A DNA stretch of 55,633 bases from a virus. The translations under genes and the position numbers were made by a program. The stretch covers positions 1 through 55,633 of the IMG/VR virus record IMGVR_UViG_3300024239_000352. One strand, 5' to 3'. Positions 50,444 through 55,633 of this stretch are shown here, piece after piece. Numbering within the stretch: the first letter of the stretch is position 1; each line of letters starts with the position of its first letter. The notes under the pieces were generated by a model. That model was given only the letters and a program-made list of their open reading frames with translations. It had not been told where the DNA came from and made no database searches.

Positions 50444-50946
50444 TGAAAAAGCTAATTGCAACAACTTTAATCGCTAGCATGCTGACGACTACTTCTGCTT
50501 ATTCACAGGAACAGCCTATTGAATTACCTCAAGTCGATTTGGTCGATGGTGAGGTTGATCCTGGCTCGGCAGTCTCACCTATGAAGAAGCTACAAAAAGC
50601 ACCTTTTTCTGGTGTGCTGCTGTCGCCAAAGTTGTTAGCGATCGTCTTGGCTAAACTAAAATCAATCGATGACAGAACAAAGCTCGCAGCTTCGGAGGCG
50701 ACAGAGAAGGCCAATGAAGTGTGCAGAAGCGAAAAATCTTTATCACAGATTCAAAACGACACGCAGGTCAAGATCCTAAACGCTAGAATAGCTGACAACG
50801 AAAGAATCATGACCATGTATGAAAAATCGCTTGAAGAGGAAAGGCAGTCGCAGACAGATCCGGGCGTCTGGATTGGATTGGGCGCAATTGGTGGCGCCGC
50901 CGTGACAGTTTTGACAGTTTTCGCAGTGGCGCAATCAATGAAGTAA
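50440..50946 (+). CDS. Exported membrane protein with signal peptide
   Basis: A protein of 168 residues. Residues 1-22 are a typical signal peptide (MMKK, hydrophobic core, TTSAYSQ). A charged central helix (SEATEKANEV, IADNERIMTMYEKSLEEERQ) precedes a C-terminal hydrophobic helix (about 143-165, WIGLGAIGGAAVTVLTVFAV). It would sit in the periplasm or membrane, partnering the spanin-like protein. No family recognised. Confidence 0.55.
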   Translation: MMKKLIATTLIASMLTTTSAYSQEQPIELPQVDLVDGEVDPGSAVSPMKKLQKAPFSGVLLSPKLLAIVLAKLKSIDDRTKLAASEATEKANEVCRSEKSLSQIQNDTQVKILNARIADNERIMTMYEKSLEEERQSQTDPGVWIGLGAIGGAAVTVLTVFAVAQSMK

Positions 50947-50961
50947 ATGTTCACCGTGGCC

Positions 50962-50971
50962 CATATTTAGT
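50962..50971 (+). promoter_or_regulatory. CATATTTAGT element before a membrane-protein gene
   Basis: CATATTTAGT, then AAAGGGTCATTT and ATG 50988; the same 10-mer and TCATTT precede the structural gene at 25885. Confidence 0.3.
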
Positions 50972-50987
50972 ACACAAAGGGTCATTT

Positions 50988-51266
50988 ATGTCTGAAGAAA
51001 GCAAAGAACCTTCCATTGAATCCATTGAAAAAGTAAAGCCTTCTTGGTTCTGGATTAAAAATAGTAAAGGCGAAGCTTCTGTTTCTGTCACATTTTTGAC
51101 TATCGCTTTTCTTGCAACGACGGCATCATACGTTACGTCGATGTTTGAGAAACTTGGGCCTTTCGTCCCTAGGCAATTCGACGCAGGCGCCTGCTCTGCC
51201 TATTTTATTCCTCTTTTGACCTTATACTTCGGTCGCAGATGGACTGAAGCTAAGAAGGGAACCTGA
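50988..51266 (+). CDS. Holin-like small membrane protein
   Basis: A protein of 92 residues with two hydrophobic helices at about 31-48 (VSVTFLTIAFLATTASYV) and 66-81 (AGACSAYFIPLLTLYF), a polar N-terminus, and a basic end FGRRWTEAKKG. Size, helices and neighbours (spanin-like protein) fit a holin. No endolysin is next to it; the endolysin is at 20576. Confidence 0.5.
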   Translation: MSEESKEPSIESIEKVKPSWFWIKNSKGEASVSVTFLTIAFLATTASYVTSMFEKLGPFVPRQFDAGACSAYFIPLLTLYFGRRWTEAKKGT

Positions 51267-51267
51267 A

Positions 51268-52299
51268 GTGCAAAACGGATCAAATAAAAGATCTGACCTA
51301 CGTATTTTGGTCAAAAGATTGCTGGAGGACAAATCTTTGGGGCAGGAATTGGCCAACATCGTAAAGGTCAACCCTGTCGTCGATCCATCGGCAGCCCTAA
51401 CCGACCCAAGTAATCCGGATTTCAAACCCGCCACCAAACCTGAGCTTTTGGCCTCATTATCGGCCATCGTCTCTGGAATCGATGACGAAAAAATACCTGA
51501 TGTGTATGACGCAATTAAACATTCAATGACCGTTGATATAGACGAAAGTGATGAGGACGTTAAGATGAGCAACAAAAAGGTTGAAGAGTCTTTAAGACAG
51601 CAAGTCAGAAAGATCATTCGTGAGTCAAATGTGAAAAGTGAAGAAATGAGGCTTGAAGAAACCGTTAGAAGCCAGGTTAGAAAAGCAATTAAGGAAATGT
51701 TTCTTTCTGAGACAGCGCCAACGACACCGCTGCAGAAGAAGCCCCGAAAAAGACTTCCTTCAGCTGCTGAACAAGAGGCAGCTGCTGAAAAGTGGCGTGC
51801 CACGGCCGAGCAGGATGCAGCCGCCCAGGCAGCATACTTAAGTGAAAAACAACCGACGATGGGTCGTCCTGGTCAAAGTGGATTACCTGTGCCTGACGAA
51901 AAGTACTTTAAATTGTCTCCTGCGGCGCGGGCTGCCCTTGACAGTTTGTTCGCCGACCCAGTCAAAATGAGCAAGAAGAATTTAACCGTGGAAGATGTCG
52001 AAGGCACGGGTTTGTTGGAGCTCGCCCGCGAGTTTGGTTTTGCCAACCCAAATGGCGTCCTTCAATGGATCAACAGGATCTTGCCAAAAATGCGTAGACG
52101 CATTGAAAACCTTGAGACGGTTGAACTCATCAAGCTAGAGACCATGAACAAATACATCGCTGGCCTCATTACAGCGAGGAAGATTTCTCCCGAGCAAGCC
52201 GCTTCGTGGCGAAATAACCCAGAGATAATCGAGGTCCTCGAGGACAATAAAGATTTTAGAATCATGTTCGACAAGGCGCTGACGAAGGCCGGCATGTGA
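51268..52299 (+). CDS. Probable virion protein with repeated tag segments
   Basis: A protein of 343 residues starting at GTG 51268 with GAAGGGA upstream. LRILVKRLLEDK at the N-terminus and two internal copies, SLRQQVRKIIRESN and TVRSQVRKAIKEMFLSE (about 110-145), match the recurrent tag. An Ala/Glu-rich helix is followed by a C-terminal helical domain (about 205-343). No catalytic motif. The internal tags make a multi-segment precursor cut by a head protease conceivable. Confidence 0.5.
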   Translation: MQNGSNKRSDLRILVKRLLEDKSLGQELANIVKVNPVVDPSAALTDPSNPDFKPATKPELLASLSAIVSGIDDEKIPDVYDAIKHSMTVDIDESDEDVKMSNKKVEESLRQQVRKIIRESNVKSEEMRLEETVRSQVRKAIKEMFLSETAPTTPLQKKPRKRLPSAAEQEAAAEKWRATAEQDAAAQAAYLSEKQPTMGRPGQSGLPVPDEKYFKLSPAARAALDSLFADPVKMSKKNLTVEDVEGTGLLELAREFGFANPNGVLQWINRILPKMRRRIENLETVELIKLETMNKYIAGLITARKISPEQAASWRNNPEIIEVLEDNKDFRIMFDKALTKAGM

Positions 52300-53057
52300 T
52301 GGAATCAGGCAGGTCGATAGTCGCGGCTGTTCAGTACAAGCCTGAGCTGCTCGATGTTCACAAAAACATCGCTGCGGCTCAGCAGTACGCTTTTGAAGCG
52401 GCCGGCAAAGGTGCCAAGGTTGTTGTCCTTCCTGAATTGTGTCTTAGCGGTTATGCGATCAATTCCAAAGCCGAGGCTGCGTCTGTTTCTCAGGAAAGAA
52501 ATGGATATCAGACCGAGGCATTCATTCCAATTGCAAAGAAGTTTGATTGTAAAATCGTTTTTGGCTATGTTGAGCTTCATGAAGGCAATTTTTATAACTC
52601 AGCAGCCGTTGTAGGCCCACGAGGCCTCGAGGCCAACACACAGAAACACAACCTATGGGGTCCTGATGCCCTGTGGGCTACACCATCTGAAGCGTTGAGC
52701 CCTATAGTTCCGACCTCGGCCGGACGATTGGGTGTGCTTATCTGTCGCGACGCTGTAAACAATTACAGGGAAACCTATAAATTTTACAAGAATGAGGCCA
52801 GGTTCTACAAGAAAGGCTCGGTAGACACCATCGCACTTTTGACAAACTGGGGTTCTGATTACGGTTATCCCGACAGCGGATGGATAGAGCTAGCTGAAGA
52901 GACCGGCGCTAACATCATTGTTTCAAACAGGATTGGAAAAGAAAGGGATCTAAAATTCAAAGGAGGATCGTGTGTCATAGATAGAACTCGAAAAGTCTGG
53001 ACACATGGTTCCTCTTTTAAGGAAGCTGCCGTTGTGGGAGGAGTTGTGCTGCTGTGA
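52299..53057 (+). CDS. Carbon-nitrogen hydrolase (nitrilase superfamily)
   Basis: A protein of 252 residues. The catalytic triad is Glu46 (LPELCLSGY), Lys116 (QKHNLWGPD) and Cys149 (VLICRDAV). VFGYVE and FYNSAAVVGP also fit. Family members are amidases, carbamoylputrescine hydrolases or glutaminase parts of NAD synthetases; the substrate cannot be read. TGATG overlap with the upstream virion gene and GTGA overlap with the next. An unusual enzyme inside a structural-looking operon. Confidence 0.88.
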   Translation: MESGRSIVAAVQYKPELLDVHKNIAAAQQYAFEAAGKGAKVVVLPELCLSGYAINSKAEAASVSQERNGYQTEAFIPIAKKFDCKIVFGYVELHEGNFYNSAAVVGPRGLEANTQKHNLWGPDALWATPSEALSPIVPTSAGRLGVLICRDAVNNYRETYKFYKNEARFYKKGSVDTIALLTNWGSDYGYPDSGWIELAEETGANIIVSNRIGKERDLKFKGGSCVIDRTRKVWTHGSSFKEAAVVGGVVLL

Positions 53058-53437
53058 AGAAGCTAAACCAGCTTCATGAAGAGTTCATCGACAAGGCCCG
53101 CCGTCCAATGGCTTTTGGCAAGCTTCCAATAATTCCTGTCGAAGGAGACGTTGCGATCATTCCCGTTGAGAAGTGGGTCACAACGAGAGATCCCATGTCG
53201 CTAAAAAAGACCTTCAAGTTCATGAAGGTGGAGCAAAGAAACTTCTTCGTCAAAAAGCTTTTTCAGTATGAGCTAGAAACCCAACACAACGCAACACTCA
53301 TCGTCGATGAAGATCAGGTTGTTGTCAAGCTTGTCACCAAAGACATAAATCAGATAACAGAGCTTGACAAAGAATATGCAAAATTTGCTGATGTCCTTTA
53401 CAAAGACGTAGTATATAATTCTCAGAATGCTACCTGA
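53054..53437 (+). CDS. Pterin-4a-carbinolamine dehydratase-like protein
   Basis: A protein of 127 residues starting at GTG 53054. From about 57 it follows the dehydratase fold: LKKTFKFMKVEQRNFFVKKLFQYE, TQHNATLIVDE, VVVKLVT, NQITELDKEYAKFADVLY. The usual His-His-Pro is His-Asn-Ala, so activity is doubtful. The N-terminus (LHEEFIDKARRP) is extra. Possible reuse as a structural protein, or a role in pterin recycling. Confidence 0.6.
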   Translation: MKKLNQLHEEFIDKARRPMAFGKLPIIPVEGDVAIIPVEKWVTTRDPMSLKKTFKFMKVEQRNFFVKKLFQYELETQHNATLIVDEDQVVVKLVTKDINQITELDKEYAKFADVLYKDVVYNSQNAT

Positions 53438-53825
53438 ATTTGATGCTCCTCCAAAGGAGCTTATGAGCACAGACCTTAAAGACGTTATCCCTGACGAAGA
53501 AGCGCTAAAAGCATACCAAGAGTCTTTTATTTCCATCATGTTGATGACGAACAGCACGTCTCAAGCTTTGATGGGAAGTCTTCTTGGAATTGAGATCTCG
53601 AATGCAACGAAGCTTGACGTCAAGATTCCTCTTGACGAAGCTTTTGCTTTTCTATCTCATGTTATATCAGCATCACAACAACAGTTTATCAATAGCATAG
53701 TTTTAAATTTTGGAGATGAAATTACAAAGGTTTCCGGACCTTTTTTGATGTCGGGCATGAAGATTGTTGAGTTAGATGCAGTCAATAAAACATGTGTGCT
53801 TGCCATGGACCTAATTAAGCAATAA
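53427..53825 (+). CDS. Protein of unknown function in the structural-like operon
   Basis: A protein of 132 residues, overlapping the dehydratase-like gene by 11 nt. An acidic N-terminus (LKDVIPDEEALKAYQ) is followed by hydrophobic helices (FAFLSHVISASQQQF) and a beta C-terminus (MSGMKIVELDAV, TCVLAMDLI). No family recognised. A tagged protein gene follows at 12 nt. Confidence 0.5.
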   Translation: MLPEFDAPPKELMSTDLKDVIPDEEALKAYQESFISIMLMTNSTSQALMGSLLGIEISNATKLDVKIPLDEAFAFLSHVISASQQQFINSIVLNFGDEITKVSGPFLMSGMKIVELDAVNKTCVLAMDLIKQ

Positions 53826-53837
53826 CCGAGGACAGCG

Positions 53838-54347
53838 ATGAAGAAGACAGCTAAAACAATAGATTCGTATCTGAACAACATCATTCAAGAGACTGTCAGG
53901 TCGACGCTTCGAAAGCGTCTCTTACATGAACAGGATGATGCACCCGCTATAGACCCTGCGAAGCCAGGTGAAGATGAGGAGGAAAAGCTAAAAAAGGGCG
54001 AGATAACCTCTGATGACATCATCGAAAAGCTGAATGCGATTAGGGCAGGTAAGTCTTTTAAAGATCAACAGATCTCTTCTTCATTAGAATCATACGTTAA
54101 TGAAATGAGCAAGGCTGAAAAGACAGCTCTTTTTGCCTTCTTGAAAGGAATTTCACAGATAGTCACAGGTGAAATTGCCCCTGCTCAGGCAATGGATCCG
54201 TCAGAGGACGTCGCCGGCATAGAGATGAAGAAAGTTTCAGGGGCAGAAAAGATCGTGATCAAGCCTACGATGAAAAAGCCTGGTGAGACGAAGGCTTCTA
54301 AAGAAGACACGTCAGGTCCTGTTCCAATTAAGCCTAAGTCTAAGTGA
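53838..54347 (+). CDS. Tagged acidic protein
   Basis: A protein of 169 residues. N-terminus IDSYLNNIIQETVRSTLRKR, then LLHEQDD: the recurrent tag followed by a possible LxE cleavage site. An acidic linker (PGEDEEEKLKKGE), a helical region (about 55-110, MSKAEKTALFAFLKGIS) and a Lys/Pro-rich end. No catalytic motif. Internal virion protein is a guess from the tag. Confidence 0.55.
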   Translation: MKKTAKTIDSYLNNIIQETVRSTLRKRLLHEQDDAPAIDPAKPGEDEEEKLKKGEITSDDIIEKLNAIRAGKSFKDQQISSSLESYVNEMSKAEKTALFAFLKGISQIVTGEIAPAQAMDPSEDVAGIEMKKVSGAEKIVIKPTMKKPGETKASKEDTSGPVPIKPKSK

Positions 54348-54381
54348 TGTAAAGTTACATAAATCGATGTAGGATGACGTC

Positions 54382-54582
54382 ATGCAGATCGAAAACCCAA
54401 TCAAAATGAACGTTGACCTTCCCAAGGGAGGCACGCTTGAGCTTGAGCTGACCGACAAGTTTTTGCAGGTCGTAAGAGATCAATTCATGTTGCAAACGAT
54501 CTCTGAGGTCAAAGAAGAGCACATACGTATGTATATTTGGGGCGCGTTCAAAAACGCCCTTGATAAAGCTGAATTAGGTTGA
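54382..54582 (+). CDS. Small protein of unknown function
   Basis: A protein of 66 residues. MNVDLPKGGTLELELTDKFLQVV is beta-like, then IRMYIWGAFKNALDKAEL a helix. TAGGAT (54370-54375) lies 6 nt before the ATG, without a Shine-Dalgarno. It lies 4 nt before the next gene. Confidence 0.5.
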   Translation: MQIENPIKMNVDLPKGGTLELELTDKFLQVVRDQFMLQTISEVKEEHIRMYIWGAFKNALDKAELG

Positions 54583-54586
54583 AGCC

Positions 54587-54865
54587 ATGTCACAAAAATC
54601 TCTTCTTGAATACGTTCAACTTTTCGTTGAACAGAAACTACGAGAAACTCAGTTAGCTGATGGCACGACAGTTGAATGGGGGTCTGACAAGCACTTGACA
54701 GAGCTCGAGCGACAGATCGCAGAAATTCAACACAAGAGACAAAAGTCTTCACGCGGTTCCTCAGCACGGGCTGACTACAAACGTGTTGAAACAAGACTGC
54801 GAGCTGAACTAAAATCGGCCAAGCGACACGCTGAGAGAAGGCTTCAAGAAAAAGAGGAAAAATGA
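54587..54865 (+). CDS. Tagged coiled-coil protein
   Basis: A protein of 92 residues. LLEYVQLFVEQKLRE (5-19) is closely like LLQEYLQLIVEKIRS of the kinase-like protein at 12219. The rest is a basic coiled coil (ELERQIAEIQHKRQK, ETRLRAELKSAKRHAE). Overlaps the next gene by 4 nt. Confidence 0.55.
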   Translation: MSQKSLLEYVQLFVEQKLRETQLADGTTVEWGSDKHLTELERQIAEIQHKRQKSSRGSSARADYKRVETRLRAELKSAKRHAERRLQEKEEK

Positions 54866-55633
54866 GAGCAGCACTTGCCGAGGGCGGCGCCGTTGGTCAT
54901 TTGATGCACCTATACGACAACAGGGACATGTCGTTTCAGGAGATGAAAAGGATATTGACATCTGCGGCGACCGGCAAGCTTGAAAAGACGACTGAAAAGC
55001 TCGATGGGTTAAATCTTGTTTTTACATGGAATGCCACAGAGGGTGCCATTAGAATTGCTCGAGCGGCAGGCGACATCAAAAGAGGAGGCATGTCTGTAGA
55101 ACAGCTGGCGGCAAAATTTGCAGGAAGAGGATCGTTGCAAAAAGCATTTGATCTGGCCAGCAGAACATTACAAGGTGCCATCTCTTCACTGTCAGCACAA
55201 GACAACCAGACCATTTTTGGTGAATCGGGTCAAAAATGGTATTCGATTGAGGTCGTTTACACGGGTAATCCAAATGTCATAAACTACGATTCTAACTCGA
55301 TCGTCTTTCATGGTTGGCCTGTTTTTGAGATAGACGAGACTGGGATCGTTCAACCCTCAGATGACGCATCTGGAGTTGAAATTTTGACACGAAACATCGA
55401 TAAGATGCAGAAGGCCGTGAAGCTTCGTGATTGGAAGCTTCGAGGCCCTGCGGTCGTTACCCTCAGCAAGTTGGCTGACAAGTCTGTCCTGTCTGAGGTC
55501 TTTCAAAGAATCGATGAGGCCGTCACAGCTGCGGGTCTCGATGACTCAGCGACGGTCGGGCAGTACCTCGCTGCCATGCTTCAGTACGACATGGAGACGA
55601 TGGGAATCCCCGGTCCTTACGTCCAATGGTCAT
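54862..55633 (+). CDS. Ligase-like (KxDG) nucleotidyltransferase, 3' end missing
   Basis: The frame is open from ATG 54862 to the end of the window (257 codons). MHLYDNRDMSFQEMKRIL precedes TEKLDGLNL, the K-x-D-G of motif I in covalent nucleotidyltransferases (DNA/RNA ligases, capping enzymes). RIARAAGDIKRGGM and KFAGRGSLQKAF follow, then YSIEVVY and NVINYDSNSIVFHG. I recall this family from large marine phages without assigned function. AGAGGAAA is a good Shine-Dalgarno. Confidence 0.65.
   Translation, partial: MRAALAEGGAVGHLMHLYDNRDMSFQEMKRILTSAATGKLEKTTEKLDGLNLVFTWNATEGAIRIARAAGDIKRGGMSVEQLAAKFAGRGSLQKAFDLASRTLQGAISSLSAQDNQTIFGESGQKWYSIEVVYTGNPNVINYDSNSIVFHGWPVFEIDETGIVQPSDDASGVEILTRNIDKMQKAVKLRDWKLRGPAVVTLSKLADKSVLSEVFQRIDEAVTAAGLDDSATVGQYLAAMLQYDMETMGIPGPYVQWS

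Overview
The window looks like part of the genome of a large tailed double-stranded DNA bacteriophage with a contractile-tail (myovirus-like) body plan. Nearly all genes are on the + strand, packed with ATGA/TGATG overlaps. It has T4-type replication genes (gp32-like SSB, UvsX/RecA, gp41-like helicase, 5'-3' exonuclease) and a LysM-like gp53-type baseplate protein. To these it adds bacterial-style genes: a full-length DnaE with PHP domain, class II ribonucleotide reductase, IMP dehydrogenase/GMP reductase, nucleotide-sugar enzymes, superoxide dismutase and a nitrilase. No integrase, transposase, CRISPR array, rRNA or tRNA was seen. The host cannot be named. The M15 endolysin, signal-peptide protein and membrane/coiled-coil lysis-like genes suggest a Gram-negative host (inference).

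Layout: 1-6.7 kb, tail/baseplate structural genes (the first is cut by the window edge). 6.7-18.1 kb, replication and DNA precursors: PolA-type polymerase, HD hydrolase, SSB, RecA, dUTPase, exonuclease, helicase and NrdJ, with a reverse-strand kinase-like gene inside. 18.1-25.8 kb, ThyX, dTMP kinase, small heat-shock protein, reverse-strand endolysin, adenine/cytosine methyltransferase, S66 peptidase, metallophosphoesterase and HNH protein. 25.9-29.4 kb, likely virion-associated genes and a nucleotidyltransferase. 29.4-37.2 kb, metallophosphoesterase, IMPDH/GMPR, reverse-strand Cys-rich protein, sugar epimerase, second methyltransferase, actin-like ATPase, dUTPase-like and MazG-HAD proteins, and a second divergent ThyX-like protein. 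37.2-41.4 kb, a homing-endonuclease hot spot inside a nucleotide-metabolism operon. 41.4-47.9 kb, DnaE, epimerase, thymidine kinase and dCMP deaminase. 47.9-55.6 kb, SOD, tagged or coiled-coil proteins, a membrane/lysis-like cassette, nitrilase, pterin-dehydratase-like protein and a ligase-like gene that runs off the end.

Together the genes form a self-sufficient DNA precursor pathway (RNR, two ThyX-like proteins, dTMP kinase, thymidine kinase, dCMP deaminase, two unrelated dUTPase types, a deoxyribosyltransferase, purine enzymes) feeding a replisome with two unrelated polymerases.

The observations most worth following are these. (1) Many operon-leading genes have a -10 hexamer (often TATAAT) ending 5-8 nt before ATG and no Shine-Dalgarno, which predicts leaderless mRNAs. 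(2) A recurrent short N-terminal amphipathic tag of the type LxxLIxEE occurs on about ten otherwise unrelated small proteins. (3) In the homing-endonuclease cluster, one endonuclease start codon sits in the loop of a 15-bp inverted repeat, the next gene (a kinase) is broken at its P-loop by TGA plus one base, and a third endonuclease is fused in frame to a nucleoside deoxyribosyltransferase. No base composition or database search was computed; all assignments come from reading motifs.
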